A DNA stretch of 64,000 nt, taken from contig NZ_STFZ01000011.1 of the NCBI RefSeq assembly GCF_005222845.1, positions 275,996 through 339,995 of the forward strand, in the 5' to 3' direction. The stretch comes from Rhizobium sp. FY34. GTDB taxonomy: Bacteria; Pseudomonadota; Alphaproteobacteria; Rhizobiales; Rhizobiaceae. The notes below the pieces were generated by a model that saw nothing but the letters and a program-made list of their open reading frames with translations, was not told the DNA's origin and made no database searches. The translations under genes were made by a program, and so were the position numbers. Below, piece after piece: positions 8,156-16,675 of this stretch (its first letter is position 1; each line of letters opens with the position of its first letter).

Positions 8156-8836
8156 ATGCAATCAGATTTCTTCAATATGGACCGTAGCGACAGTTGGCGT
8201 GGCAAGCCGACGCCGCCGGCAATCCTGCCTCGCATCGCCCGGCTGGATCCGTCCGTTCAGGCACCGCTTCCGATAGCGGAAATGGCCGACCTCTTCGGCG
8301 TGACACACCGGACCTTGCATTTTTACGAGGAAAAACGGCTGATCACGGCTGAACGCCTTGGCACGATGCGGGTCTATGATGCCAACAATATCCGCCGAAT
8401 GGCGGTGATCGGCGCATGCCGCGAGGTTGGCATCTCGCTCTCGGCAATCCAGGAGTTAATGGAGGAACTCTCGGACGTACGCTCGCAGCAGGAAGCCGAT
8501 GCACTCTTCAGCCGGACCCTCGACAACCGCAGGCGGGAACTGGCATCCGACATCTCATCGATCCACCGGCAGATCCAGCAGATCCGCACTATGACTGATG
8601 GCTGTATCGGCCTTACTCCCATTTCGGAACAGCAGCGGCCACCCGTATCCGAACTGGAGCATCGCTGCCTTGCCCTGATGACGGAAGGCTTCAAGGGTGC
8701 CGAACTCGCCGAACGGCTGGGAATAGACACCGAAGCGCTGGCAGACATGGAGAGCGAACTGATCCGCAAGCTCGGCGTCTCCAACCGGTTCCAGGCCGCC
8801 GCCAAGGCGATCATCCTGGGCATTCTGCCGCATTAG
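8156..8836 (+). CDS. Hybrid regulator: MerR helix-turn-helix plus LuxR-like C terminus
   Basis: The 226-residue protein starts after GGGGAGGAG. Residues 38-105 form a MerR DNA-binding domain (PIAEMADLFGVTHRTLHFYE with the wing residues and the following helix), residues about 106-147 are a likely coiled-coil dimer helix, and residues 163-223 read like a LuxR/GerE helix-turn-helix (ELEHRCLALMTEGFKGAELA, then a recognition-helix-like part and KLGVSNRFQAAAKA). Two DNA-binding modules in one chain are unusual for MerR proteins, which normally carry a metal or drug pocket at the C terminus. No metal-binding cysteines are visible. An AT-rich region of about 260 bases upstream, with TATAAT at 8052-8057, probably holds the promoter. 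Targets are unknown. Confidence 0.8.
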   Translation: MQSDFFNMDRSDSWRGKPTPPAILPRIARLDPSVQAPLPIAEMADLFGVTHRTLHFYEEKRLITAERLGTMRVYDANNIRRMAVIGACREVGISLSAIQELMEELSDVRSQQEADALFSRTLDNRRRELASDISSIHRQIQQIRTMTDGCIGLTPISEQQRPPVSELEHRCLALMTEGFKGAELAERLGIDTEALADMESELIRKLGVSNRFQAAAKAIILGILPH

Positions 8837-8849
8837 CGGAAGAGATGCC

Positions 8850-9974
8850 TCAGCGCACGATGGTCAGCGTTTCGGCGGCGCGGGTGACAGCTGTATAGAG
8901 CCAGCGTTCGCGCGTATCGCGGAACGCCCAGCTTTCGTCGAACAGCACGACCTTGTTCCACTGTGAGCCCTGCGCCTTGTGGACAGTCAGAGCATAGCCG
9001 AAGTCGAACTCGTCATAGCGTTTGCGGGTGGTCCAGGGGATTTCCCCTTCCTCCTCGAAAGCCTGCTTCAAGAGTTTGATCTTGGAGGCACCGCGGTTCA
9101 TGTCGTCGTCTTCTGGCCGGATCATCAGGTTGATGCCGGGTTTGACGGTTTCGCGTGACGAACTCATCACCTGCCAGAGCGAGCCGTTCAGCAAGCCCTT
9201 GGCCGGATCATTGCGCAGACAGACAAGCTTGTCGCCCGATTGAGGATAGGGCTGATTGAAGCCTTTCAGCTCACGCAGCCGCTGGTTATAGCGTCGGCGT
9301 GTCTTATTGGTGCCGACCAGCACCTGATCGGCCTCCAAAACCAGTTCCTGGTTGACCTCGTTGCGCGAGATGACCTGCGCTGTGCCATAATCGCCATTCA
9401 TGATCTCGCGACCCTCACGGATCTGCATGGCAAGCTGAATGATAGGATTGTCGCGCGCCTGGCGATGAATATCGGTCAGCAGGTAATCCGGCTGCTGCTC
9501 GGTAAAGAAACCACCGCCGGAGACGGGCGGCAACTGGCCCGGATCACCGAGCACGAGGATCGGCGTGCCGAAACTCATCAGGTCCTTGCCAAGCTGCTCA
9601 TCCACCATCGAGCATTCGTCGATGACGATCAGCGCCGCCTTGGCAAGCGGGCTCTGGCGGTTGATGGAAAACATAGGCGACACCGAGGTCTTGCCGGTTT
9701 CTTCGTTCTCCACGGCCTCCTCGCCGCGCGGACGATAGATCAGCGAATGGATGGTGCGGGCATTGGTGGCGCCGCGCGAACGCAGCACCTGGGCCGCCTT
9801 GCCGGTAAAGGCGGCAAACAGCACTTCGCCATCGACATTCTCGGCAAAATGCTTGGCAAGCGTGGTTTTGCCCGTGCCAGCATAGCCGAACAGGCGAAAG
9901 ACCTGGGTGCGGCCGTCTTTCAGCCACTTCGAAACGGCCTTGAGGGCCTCGTCCTGTTGCGGTGCAAATTGCAT
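8850..9974 (-). CDS. ATP-dependent RecD-like DNA helicase
   Basis: This 374-residue protein is a compact superfamily 1B helicase. It has Walker A (GYAGTGKTTLAKHF, near residue 30), Walker B with DECSM, the LVLGDPGQLPPVSGGGFF motif III and a C-terminal UvrD_C_2 part with YALTVHKAQGSQW (motif V/VI region) and WLYTAVTRA. It lacks the N-terminal domain of full RecD2. AGGAAGAGGA precedes the ATG. Homologues of this size are found in alphaproteobacteria and phages and probably act in DNA repair or recombination; the exact role is not established. It follows the nitrile hydratase cluster on the same strand with 68 bases between. Confidence 0.88.
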   Translation of the reverse strand: MQFAPQQDEALKAVSKWLKDGRTQVFRLFGYAGTGKTTLAKHFAENVDGEVLFAAFTGKAAQVLRSRGATNARTIHSLIYRPRGEEAVENEETGKTSVSPMFSINRQSPLAKAALIVIDECSMVDEQLGKDLMSFGTPILVLGDPGQLPPVSGGGFFTEQQPDYLLTDIHRQARDNPIIQLAMQIREGREIMNGDYGTAQVISRNEVNQELVLEADQVLVGTNKTRRRYNQRLRELKGFNQPYPQSGDKLVCLRNDPAKGLLNGSLWQVMSSSRETVKPGINLMIRPEDDDMNRGASKIKLLKQAFEEEGEIPWTTRKRYDEFDFGYALTVHKAQGSQWNKVVLFDESWAFRDTRERWLYTAVTRAAETLTIVR

Positions 9975-10042
9975 TCCTCTTCCTTCACGGATTCGGAACA
10001 GAATAGCAACCTGAAACAGGTACTCGATGCCTTCTTCAGCCG

Positions 10043-10384
10043 TTATCGCAGCGGATCATTGTCCAGTGAAATCTGGCTGCCATGCGGCGTCGCCTCGGCG
10101 GCCCGCTGCCAGCTGTGTTGAAGCGTCAGGACCGCAGCCTCGTCAGCCACGCCCTTTTCCGCAAGCAGATGCGTCAGTGCCGCCACCCAGGCATCGAAAT
10201 AGTCGGAACCGTCATCGGCCCGCTCGCTCCGGTGGACCTCGTGTGACAGATGCGCGGCCCATTCGCTCCAGGAAAACACGTTTTGCGCATGCAGATGCAC
10301 GGTCAGCGCAAAGGCCTGCGCCTGCCAGGGTTCGGCAAATACCGGCGCCCCTTCCGGCGATTGGGGAAGACCCGGCGAATTCAT
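10043..10384 (-). CDS. Nitrile hydratase accessory protein (activator)
   Basis: This 113-residue protein matches the small nitrile hydratase accessory proteins related to the beta subunit N terminus, which deliver cobalt and promote cysteine oxidation in the alpha subunit by subunit exchange. Visible family features are FAEPWQAQAFALTVHLHAQN, FSWSEWAAHLSHEV and the DGSDYFDAWVAALTHLLAEKG stretch. I start at MNSPGLPQ, which overlaps the end of the beta gene by being placed just 16 bases after its stop; a longer upstream frame only runs into the beta gene. Its presence with alpha and beta shows the complete maturation set. Confidence 0.85.
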   Translation of the reverse strand: MNSPGLPQSPEGAPVFAEPWQAQAFALTVHLHAQNVFSWSEWAAHLSHEVHRSERADDGSDYFDAWVAALTHLLAEKGVADEAAVLTLQHSWQRAAEATPHGSQISLDNDPLR

Positions 10385-10400
10385 CAGTGGAGACGGGGTT

Positions 10401-11060
10401 TCACACTGGCTCAAGATAGCTCTCCCAGGCATCGATCGAGACGGAAAGCGACGGATCGCTCCCCTCGCCCCAGATCTCCGGGCCGTCAAACACCACCGTA
10501 TAAACCCATTGCGGGTTTTCGCCGCGCCCATGCGCATTGTCGTCGGGATAGACAAAGCCGCCCTGTACAGCCTCGATCACGCCGGTCTTTGCCCGCGCAT
10601 AGCGCGGCAATCTCGTATGCTCCACCGGATTGATGTTTTTCGTGCGCACCATTTGGCCAATGACAAAGCGGGGTTCTGCCTCAACCATACGGTCGCATGG
10701 CGCGCCACCGGCAAGCACGCCTGCCACCATATCGGCCTTCAAGATACGCTTCGGCACCGATCCCGCCGTCAGGCTCTTGGCAGAAGCAATCTCCTCACCC
10801 GTCACAAAGCCATGCCGTTCCAGCAGAACCTCCAGGGCGCGGATCCAGATTTCATAATAGCTGGCCGCAAGGTAATTGGCCGGCGGAATGTTTTCGCGCG
10901 CATGCCGGCTTTCGTCGATCGTCCAGGCGCCGAAGGCACCGCAGGAAAGCGTCAAGCCCAGCGCCCGCTTTTCCCAATCGCCATGAAAATAGGGCTCATC
11001 CTTTTCCGGCGCGACCGGGCCAAACCCCATCTGGCCGCCAAGATCGTGCGGGCCGTTCAT
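10401..11060 (-). CDS. nthB: Nitrile hydratase subunit beta
   Basis: This 219-residue protein is the beta subunit of nitrile hydratase, which hydrates nitriles to amides. It begins [16 protein letters not shown], the invariant start of the family, and continues with [17 protein letters not shown] and the C-terminal SH3-like barrel ([40 protein letters not shown]). The conserved arginines that hydrogen-bond the oxidised alpha-subunit cysteines are present in the [13 protein letters not shown] segment. The ATG overlaps the alpha gene stop codon (ATGA), so the two subunits are translated in stoichiometric coupling. Confidence 0.93.
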   Translation of the reverse strand: MNGPHDLGGQMGFGPVAPEKDEPYFHGDWEKRALGLTLSCGAFGAWTIDESRHARENIPPANYLAASYYEIWIRALEVLLERHGFVTGEEIASAKSLTAGSVPKRILKADMVAGVLAGGAPCDRMVEAEPRFVIGQMVRTKNINPVEHTRLPRYARAKTGVIEAVQGGFVYPDDNAHGRGENPQWVYTVVFDGPEIWGEGSDPSLSVSIDAWESYLEPV

Positions 11061-11728
11061 GCCACCACCTCGCCTGCTTCACGGGCAAGCCCGGTGCCGA
11101 TCATGCTGTCGCGCGTGACAAGCGCGGCCAGTTGCGCCTCGCTCCAACCGTCAGTGCCCGATGGACGTTGCGGCACGACGAGATAACGCAGTTCGGCGGT
11201 TGAATCCCAGACTCGGATCTTCTTCCCTTCCGGCAATGTCACGCCGAATTCCGCCAGCACGCCGCGCGGGTCGATGACCGCCTTGGCGCGGTAGGCCGGC
11301 GCCTTGTACCAGACCGGCGGCAGGCCGAGCACCGCCCAAGGGTAACAGGAGCACAGCGTGCAGACGACGAGATTGTGCGTTTCATCGCTATTGAACACGG
11401 CGCGCATATGCTCGCCTTGCCGGCCGGTAAAGCCGAGGCTGGCAATCGCCGCCGTTGCATCTGCCATGAGCCAGGCGGCGAAATCCGGGTCAGTCCAGGC
11501 CTTGGCGACGACGGCTGCACCGTTTCGCGGGCCGATCTTCGTCTCATATGTTTCAACGATCACATCCAGTGCTGCCGGATCGACGAGACCTTTCTCGGTC
11601 AACAGCGTTTCAAGCGCCCGCACCCGCGCCTGCATGTCTGTATAGCGGTTGTCGTGATGGTGATCATGGTGATGATCGTCGTGGTGATGGTGATCGCCGG
11701 CCACAGGGCTCTCCTCGTGATATGTCAT
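11057..11728 (-). CDS. nthA: Nitrile hydratase subunit alpha, cobalt type, with His-rich N terminus
   Basis: This 223-residue catalytic subunit carries the metal site [10 protein letters not shown] (Cys123, Cys126, Ser127, Cys128); threonine after the first cysteine marks the cobalt type, while iron enzymes have serine. Residues 13-25 hold ten histidines and three aspartates, an extension absent from the textbook enzymes and suited to binding divalent metal. The start MTYHEESPV is chosen because it overlaps the LysE stop (ATGA); the longer frame has no site of its own. The enzyme probably hydrates aliphatic or indolic nitriles in the cytoplasm. No amidase or cobalt transporter gene lies next to it; instead a LysE exporter gene is coupled upstream. 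Confidence 0.93.
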   Translation of the reverse strand: MTYHEESPVAGDHHHHDDHHHDHHHDNRYTDMQARVRALETLLTEKGLVDPAALDVIVETYETKIGPRNGAAVVAKAWTDPDFAAWLMADATAAIASLGFTGRQGEHMRAVFNSDETHNLVVCTLCSCYPWAVLGLPPVWYKAPAYRAKAVIDPRGVLAEFGVTLPEGKKIRVWDSTAELRYLVVPQRPSGTDGWSEAQLAALVTRDSMIGTGLAREAGEVVA

Positions 11729-12318
11729 CGCATCATCGGCCAGAGGCTGAACACCAGCAAGACGCCCATGGTGATATTGAACCATTTCAGCCGCACCGGC
11801 ACCGACAGCCAGTTGCGCAAAGCCGAACCGAAGCCTGCCCAGGTAGAGACACTGGGCAGGTTGACTGCGGCAAACACCAAGCCGATCAGGAGGACGCTGT
11901 GCAGATAATCAACCTCATCGGCATAGACCGCCATGCCGGTAACTGCCATGACCCAGGCCTTCGGATTGACCCATTGGAACGCGGCAGCCCCCGCAAAGCT
12001 CATCGGTTGGCCGGCCGTTTTGCCTTCGCCAAGCGTTCGCGACATGCCGATCTTCCAGGCGATCGTCAGCAGATATAGGCCGCCGGCAATCTTCAGGGCG
12101 AGAAACAGCGGCGGATAGGCATGTAGCACGGCACCGAGCCCCAGCCCGACCCCGATCAGCAGCGTGAAGAACCCTGCCCCGATGCCCAGCATATGCGGAA
12201 TGGTGCGGCGAAAGCCGAAATTCACGCCGGATGCAAACAGCATCATATTGTTCGGCCCCGGCGTGATCGAGGTCGTGAAGGCAAACAGGATGAGGGCAAG
12301 CAGCGTGTCGAATGTCAT
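11725..12318 (-). CDS. LysE/RhtB-family exporter
   Basis: This 197-residue inner-membrane protein has about six hydrophobic segments and the family signature [21 protein letters not shown] near the N terminus and [13 protein letters not shown] in the middle. The start MTFDTLLAL is chosen because translation from the longer frame adds a polar stretch before the first membrane segment. LysE/RhtB proteins export amino acids or related small molecules. It is the first gene of an operon with nitrile hydratase, its stop codon overlapping the nthA start, so export of the product or a by-product of nitrile hydration is a fair guess, not shown. It is divergent from the YefM-YoeB pair. Confidence 0.88.
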   Translation of the reverse strand: MTFDTLLALILFAFTTSITPGPNNMMLFASGVNFGFRRTIPHMLGIGAGFFTLLIGVGLGLGAVLHAYPPLFLALKIAGGLYLLTIAWKIGMSRTLGEGKTAGQPMSFAGAAAFQWVNPKAWVMAVTGMAVYADEVDYLHSVLLIGLVFAAVNLPSVSTWAGFGSALRNWLSVPVRLKWFNITMGVLLVFSLWPMMR

Positions 12319-12453
12319 GGGGTCTCTGGCGTCTCCGGTCTCGCCACCATAGGGAAGCGACAGGGCCATGACCAATCGTCGCTTTTGATATGGACCGCAT
12401 TTGATTTGATGGATGGGGACAGATGTTCAGAAGAACGGACTTTTTAAGCGGAA

Positions 12454-12489
12454 TTGACTTCATCAGAAATCTGTACGCATATACGTACA
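12454..12489 (+). promoter_or_regulatory. yefM-yoeB promoter with TGTACG-type operator
   Basis: TTGACT (12454-12459) and CATATA (12478-12483) form a sigma-70-like promoter with an 18-base spacer. Inverted half-sites TGTACG (12472-12477) and CGTACA (12484-12489) bracket the -10 element. YefM proteins are known to bind TGTACA-core palindromes, so this is a credible autoregulatory operator that blocks RNA polymerase. Confidence 0.65.
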
Positions 12490-12514
12490 TTGAAGCCATG
12501 CAGGGAGAATGCAG

Positions 12515-12766
12515 ATGGCCCATATCCGGTTGACGGAATTTCGGCAGAACATCGCGACACATTTCGATCAGGTCCTGTCGTCGCGCGCGCCCCTGCTGGT
12601 GACCCGACAGGGCACGGAAGGGCTCGTCGTGCTGGCGGAAGGGGAATATGAAAGCATGCAGGAAACACTGCATCTGCTGTCGACGCCGGCCAATTCGCAG
12701 CGGCTGCGCGAAAGCATCGATCAGCTTGGCAAGGGTCAGATGATTGACGCCGATCCGACAGCCTGA
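12515..12766 (+). CDS. yefM: YefM-type antitoxin
   Basis: This 83-residue protein belongs to the Phd/YefM antitoxins: the N-terminal half (MAHIRLTEFRQNIATHFDQV, then PLLVTRQGTEGLVVLAEGEYESM) is the DNA-binding, dimerising domain; the C-terminal third (LRESIDQLGKG) is the flexible toxin-binding tail. I choose the second of two nearby ATGs because AGGGAG lies 7 bases before it and only 1 base before the first. The toxin gene follows with one base between stop and start. The antitoxin neutralises YoeB and, with it, represses the promoter. Confidence 0.93.
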   Translation: MAHIRLTEFRQNIATHFDQVLSSRAPLLVTRQGTEGLVVLAEGEYESMQETLHLLSTPANSQRLRESIDQLGKGQMIDADPTA

Positions 12767-12767
12767 C

Positions 12768-13040
12768 ATGAAGCTTCTCTGGACCGCGAATGCCTGGGAA
12801 GACTATCTGTTCTGGCAGAACAATGACGCGAAAATGGTCGAGAAGATCAACGAGCTCATCAAAGACACCAAGAGAGCTCCATTCCATGGCCTGGGTAAGC
12901 CTGAGCCCCTGAAGGGCGATCTTGCCGGTTTCTGGTCACGACGCATCCTTGGCGAGCACCGTCTTGTCTATCGTGTGGGCGGTAAAGGTGATGACCAGCA
13001 ACTGGCAATCATTCAGTGCCGCTTTCACTACGAAAAATGA
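12768..13040 (+). CDS. yoeB: YoeB-type mRNA interferase toxin
   Basis: This 90-residue toxin cuts mRNA at the ribosomal A site when freed from YefM. The family residues are in place: Glu46 (in GKPEPLKGD), Arg65 (in LGEHRLVYRV) and the C-terminal His87-Tyr88 pair corresponding to His83 and Tyr84 of the Escherichia coli protein; WSRRI is also conserved. The four-residue shift of the last pair is from a short insertion near GGKGDDQQ. The ATG lies one base after the antitoxin stop. The toxin appears intact, so the module is probably active. Confidence 0.94.
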   Translation: MKLLWTANAWEDYLFWQNNDAKMVEKINELIKDTKRAPFHGLGKPEPLKGDLAGFWSRRILGEHRLVYRVGGKGDDQQLAIIQCRFHYEK

Positions 13041-13157
13041 ATCACCTGAAGGCGTGAAGCCGCGCGGTATGTTGATCTTCCAGGCGCCATGATCTTGGCC
13101 CTCCAGACATTGCGACTATATCATTGGCTCTGACCCGCAGCAATCAAGGAGCCCGCC

Positions 13158-14003
13158 ATGCATGATGACATGCCGACTGTGACCCTGCCCTCCGGCCTGC
13201 AGGTGCCAGCCCTTGGCATCGGCACCTGGAAGATGGGCGAGGTTTCGAAGGACCGATCAAGCGAGATTGACGCCCTGAAGACTGCCATTGACCTCGGCAT
13301 GACGCTGATCGACACGGCGGAAATGTATGGCGAAGGTGCCTCCGAGACGTTGGTGGGTGAGGCAATTGCCGGCAGGCGCGACGAAGTCTTCCTCGTCAGC
13401 AAGGTTTATCCGTGGAATGCCAGCCGCGACGGCGTACGGGCTGCCTGCGAGCGAAGCCTCAAAAGGCTGAAAACGGACAGGCTCGATCTCTATCTGCTGC
13501 ACTGGCGTGGACAATATCCGCTGTCGGAAACGGTTGACGGTCTGGAAGACCTGCGCAAGGAGGGGCGGATCCGCGCCTGGGGGGTGTCGAATTTTGACGT
13601 CGATGACATGCAGGAACTGATGCAGGTTCCGGGCGGCAAGAACTGCGCGGCAAACCAGGTGCTCTATAATCTGTCGAGACGCGGCATTGAATATGATCTC
13701 CTGCCCTGGTGCCAGGAGCGCGGCATTGCCGTGATGGCCTATTCGCCCATCGAACAGGGAGAATTGCTGCATCACCCCGAGATCATCCGCATCGCCAAGG
13801 CCTGTCAGGCAACGCCGGCCCAGGTGGCACTTGCCTTCGTGCTGGAGCGGGACGGCGTGATTGCCATTCCCAAGACAGGCAAAGTTGTACGCGTCGAGGA
13901 AAACCGCGATGCAATCGATCTCGATATCAGTGACGAAGATTGGGCCGAACTCGACCGGAGCTTTCCGCCTCCAGTGACCAAGCAGCCGCTGGAAATGCTA
14001 TGA
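13158..14003 (+). CDS. Aldo/keto reductase
   Basis: This 281-residue NADPH-dependent oxidoreductase shows the full catalytic tetrad: Asp52 and Tyr57 ([11 protein letters not shown]), Lys82 (LVSKVYPWN) and His115 (DLYLLHWRG). [10 protein letters not shown] and the C-terminal [13 protein letters not shown] cofactor-binding motif are also typical. AAGGAG precedes the ATG. It resembles YeaE-like enzymes that reduce methylglyoxal or other carbonyls, but the substrate cannot be read off. It is a single gene convergent to ilvH. Confidence 0.9.
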   Translation: MHDDMPTVTLPSGLQVPALGIGTWKMGEVSKDRSSEIDALKTAIDLGMTLIDTAEMYGEGASETLVGEAIAGRRDEVFLVSKVYPWNASRDGVRAACERSLKRLKTDRLDLYLLHWRGQYPLSETVDGLEDLRKEGRIRAWGVSNFDVDDMQELMQVPGGKNCAANQVLYNLSRRGIEYDLLPWCQERGIAVMAYSPIEQGELLHHPEIIRIAKACQATPAQVALAFVLERDGVIAIPKTGKVVRVEENRDAIDLDISDEDWAELDRSFPPPVTKQPLEML

Positions 14004-14068
14004 ATCAATCTGTGAAGACGCGGATTCAAACCGGTAGAAAACCCCACCAAGCCTTTGGATAGACTGGT

Positions 14069-14101
14069 GATCATCGGGCGGATACGTGCCGCCCGGTGAT
14101 C
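14069..14101. terminator. Hairpin between convergent aldo/keto reductase and ilvH genes
   Basis: GATCATCGGGCGG and CCGCCCGGTGATC form a 13-position stem with one mismatch and a 7-base loop, between two convergent genes. It lacks a strong U tract on either side but is well placed to stop both transcripts. Confidence 0.5.
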
Positions 14102-14110
14102 GCTTCAATC

Positions 14111-14683
14111 CTACATGCCCTGCGGGCCGCGGTTCATCGCGGCAATGCCGGTGCGGCAGATCTCAGTGAGGCCAAGCGGCTTCATGACGGCAACGAACTG
14201 GTCGATCTTGGAGGATTTGCCGGTGATCTCGAAGATGAAGTGCTCGACGGTCGCATCGACCACCTTGGCCTGGAAGGCATCGGCCAGCCGCAGCGTCTCC
14301 GCACGGCCCTCGCCGGAACCGGCAACCTTGACCAGCGCCACTTCGCGCTCGATCGGGCGTTCCTGGCCAAGCTGGCTGGCGCGTACCGTCAGATCCACGA
14401 CGCGGTGTACCGGCACGATGCGGTCAAGCTGCGCCTTGATCTGTTCCAGAACACCGGGCGTGCCATTGGTGACAATGGTAATGCGCGATAGATGCGCCTC
14501 GTGCTCCGTCTCCGATACCGTCAGGCTTTCGATATTGTAGCCGCGGCCGGAGAAGAGGCCGATGACGCGGGCAAGCACGCCGGGCTCGTTGGTGACCAGC
14601 ACTGACAGCGTGTGGCGTTCCTGCTTGGAAGTTTCCGGTGAGATGAAATAGGCCGAACCGGTGGGCTGTAGATGTGCATTCAT
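14111..14683 (-). CDS. ilvH: Acetolactate synthase small (regulatory) subunit
   Basis: IlvH is the regulatory subunit of acetohydroxyacid synthase and confers feedback inhibition by valine. The 190 residues contain an N-terminal ACT domain (about 24-100; HTLSVLVTNEPGVLARVIGLFSGRGYNIESLTV) and a C-terminal ACT-like half. It follows ilvB on the same strand with 37 bases between, so both are made from one transcript under control of the attenuator upstream of ilvB. Confidence 0.96.
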   Translation of the reverse strand: MNAHLQPTGSAYFISPETSKQERHTLSVLVTNEPGVLARVIGLFSGRGYNIESLTVSETEHEAHLSRITIVTNGTPGVLEQIKAQLDRIVPVHRVVDLTVRASQLGQERPIEREVALVKVAGSGEGRAETLRLADAFQAKVVDATVEHFIFEITGKSSKIDQFVAVMKPLGLTEICRTGIAAMNRGPQGM

Positions 14684-14720
14684 GATCTAGCGTTCCTTGT
14701 GAGGGTTCCGGTGGCAGCTC

Positions 14721-16499
14721 TCAAACGAGCTGCCGGCCTTTCGCGTCGATTGCCGAGGCAACCGCCTCGTCCGTTGCCTCATCCGGCAGCAGCATCTCGT
14801 TATGCGCCTTGCCCGACGGGATCATCGGGAAGCAGTTGGCGAGATTAGCCACGCGGCAATCGAAGATGACCGGGCGATTCACGGCAATCATCTCGGCGAT
14901 CTTGTCATCCAGTTCCTTCGGATCATCGCAATACATGCCAACCGCGCCATAGGCTTCCGCCAGCTTGACGAAATCGGGCATGGCTTCCGTATAGGAATTG
15001 GACAGGCGGTTGCCATGCAGCAATTGCTGCCACTGGCGCACCATGCCCATATACTGGTTATTGAGGATGAAGATCTTCACCGGCAGGCCATACTGGATGG
15101 CGCAGGACATTTCCTGGATGCACATCTGGATCGACGCATCGCCGGCAATGTCGATGACGAGCGCTTCCGGATGCGCCACCTGCGCACCGATGGCAGCCGG
15201 CAGACCATAGCCCATCGTGCCAAGGCCACCGGAGGTCAGCCAGCGGTTGGGCGCCTCGAAACCGAAGAACTGCGCCGCCCACATCTGGTGCTGGCCAACT
15301 TCGGTGGTGATGATGGTCTCGCGTCCCTTGGATGCCTCGTAGAGCCGCTGGATCGCATATTGCGGCATGATGACATCACTGGAATTCTTGTAGGCGAAGG
15401 AATTGCGGCCGCGCCAGCGATCGACCTGCTGGTGCCAGTCTGCCGTCTGCGCCTTTTCCGGCTTCTTCGCCTGGGCGCGCCACAGGCGAACCATATCCTC
15501 CAGAACGCGACCGACATCGCCGACGATCGGAATATCGACGCGGACATTCTTGTTGATCGAGGACGGATCGATATCGATATGGATCTTGCGCGAATTCGGC
15601 GAAAAGGCGTTGAGACGACCGGTGATGCGGTCATCAAAGCGCGCGCCGATGCAGACCATGACGTCGCAATCATGCATCGCCATATTGGCTTCGTAGGAGC
15701 CGTGCATGCCCAGCATGCCGAGCCAGTTCTTGCCCGAGGCCGGATAGGCACCCAGTCCCATCAAGGTCGAGGTGATCGGAAAATCGGTGAGTTCAACCAG
15801 TTCGCGCAGCAGCCTGGAGGCTTCCGGACCGGAATTGACGACGCCACCGCCCGTATAGAGAACCGGCCTGCGTGCCGATGCCATCAGCTCGATGGCCGCC
15901 TTGACGGCATTCGGATCGGCCTCGATCTTCGGCTTGTAGCTCTTTTGCGGAACGTGATCGGTGCGCGGCGTATAGGTGCCGGTGGCAAACTGGATATCCT
16001 TCGGGATATCGACGACGACGGGGCCGGGACGACCGGTCTGGGCAATTCGGAAAGCCTCGTGAATGGTCGCCGCCAGTTCATTGACGTCCTTGACCAGCCA
16101 GTTGTGCTTGGTGCACGGGCGCGTGATGCCGACGGTATCACATTCCTGGAAGGCATCCGAACCGATCAGCGACGTCGGAACCTGGCCGGTCAGGCAGACA
16201 AGCGGAATACTGTCCATCAGCGCATCCTGAAGCGGGGTCACCGCATTCGTGGCGCCGGGGCCGGAGGTGACCAGCATGACGCCGACCTTGCCGGTAGAGC
16301 GGGCATAGCCTTCGGCCGCATGGCCAGCGCCCTGTTCGTGGCGCACGAGAATGTGCTGGATGTCGTCCTGCTGGAAAATCTCGTCATAGATCGGAAGAAC
16401 CGCGCCGCCGGGATATCCGAAGATATGCTCGACGCCGTTATCCTTCAGCGCTTTCAGAACGATTTCCGCTCCTGTCATCCGATTGTCTGTACCCGTCAT
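14721..16499 (-). CDS. ilvB: Acetolactate synthase large (catalytic) subunit
   Basis: This 592-residue thiamine-diphosphate enzyme makes acetolactate or acetohydroxybutyrate, the first shared step of branched-chain amino acid synthesis. Markers are GVEHIFGYPGGAVLPIYDEI with the catalytic glutamate region HEQGAGHAAEGYAR, the FAD-domain part in the middle and the ThDP/Mg motif GDASIQMCIQEM ending in ILNN. I start at MTGTDNRMTGAE, as rhizobial homologues do; an in-frame ATG at 16556 (MPSIQ...) sits directly behind the attenuator's U run and has no ribosome-binding site. Expression is probably controlled by the leader peptide and terminator upstream. Confidence 0.95.
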   Translation of the reverse strand: MTGTDNRMTGAEIVLKALKDNGVEHIFGYPGGAVLPIYDEIFQQDDIQHILVRHEQGAGHAAEGYARSTGKVGVMLVTSGPGATNAVTPLQDALMDSIPLVCLTGQVPTSLIGSDAFQECDTVGITRPCTKHNWLVKDVNELAATIHEAFRIAQTGRPGPVVVDIPKDIQFATGTYTPRTDHVPQKSYKPKIEADPNAVKAAIELMASARRPVLYTGGGVVNSGPEASRLLRELVELTDFPITSTLMGLGAYPASGKNWLGMLGMHGSYEANMAMHDCDVMVCIGARFDDRITGRLNAFSPNSRKIHIDIDPSSINKNVRVDIPIVGDVGRVLEDMVRLWRAQAKKPEKAQTADWHQQVDRWRGRNSFAYKNSSDVIMPQYAIQRLYEASKGRETIITTEVGQHQMWAAQFFGFEAPNRWLTSGGLGTMGYGLPAAIGAQVAHPEALVIDIAGDASIQMCIQEMSCAIQYGLPVKIFILNNQYMGMVRQWQQLLHGNRLSNSYTEAMPDFVKLAEAYGAVGMYCDDPKELDDKIAEMIAVNRPVIFDCRVANLANCFPMIPSGKAHNEMLLPDEATDEAVASAIDAKGRQLV

Positions 16500-16556
16500 G
16501 TCCTGGTCCGTTTTCTTCTGATTGAAACGAGGCCTTGGGGCCTGAATTGAAGGCAT

Positions 16557-16582
16557 AAAAAAAGGCCCCTTGAGGAGCCTTT
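16557..16582 (-). terminator. Attenuator terminator of the ilvB-ilvH operon
   Basis: On the minus strand AAAGGCTCC-TCAA-GGGGCCTTT forms a stem of nine pairs (one of them G-U) followed by an uninterrupted run of seven T. It lies between the leader peptide and ilvB. Upstream of it, GCGCATGGG (16625-16633 on the plus strand as its complement) pairs with CCCATGCGC (16587-16595), enclosing an inner stem of seven pairs (16606-16612 with 16616-16622) that covers the leader's last two Val codons and the stop codon. This is the layout expected for amino-acid-dependent transcription attenuation. I could not define the antiterminator pairing by eye. Confidence 0.85.
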
Positions 16583-16611
16583 GGTAGCGCATGGGAGCTT
16601 CCGCCGGGTGG

Positions 16612-16668
16612 TTACACCACCCTGCCCATGCGCTTTCCCACCACGATAAGTGCGTTCGATACGATCAT
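16612..16668 (-). CDS. ilvB leader peptide (attenuator)
   Basis: This frame encodes MIVSNALIVVGKRMGRVV, 18 residues of which eight are Val (5), Ile (2) or Leu (1). It lies upstream of the attenuator terminator and ends inside a hairpin, so a ribosome stalled at the final Val-Val codons would open that hairpin. There is no clear Shine-Dalgarno sequence, and a promoter-like pair places the transcript start at or one base before the ATG, so the message may be leaderless, as I recall being described for the trpL leader of Sinorhizobium. Its job would be to sense charged Val and Ile tRNAs and set ilvBH transcription. Confidence 0.75.
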   Translation of the reverse strand: MIVSNALIVVGKRMGRVV

Positions 16669-16675
16669 GGGCAGA

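Noticed and set aside
14802..16550. Long open frame (582 codons) on the plus strand opposite ilvB
   Set aside because: It lies antisense to a clear ThDP enzyme, has no domain, and such frames are common in high-GC genes where the third-base bias leaves the opposite frame open.
16502..16556. Upstream ilvB start (MPSIQAPRPRF...)
   Set aside because: It begins right behind the terminator U run with no ribosome-binding site, and rhizobial homologues begin near MTGTDNRMTG.
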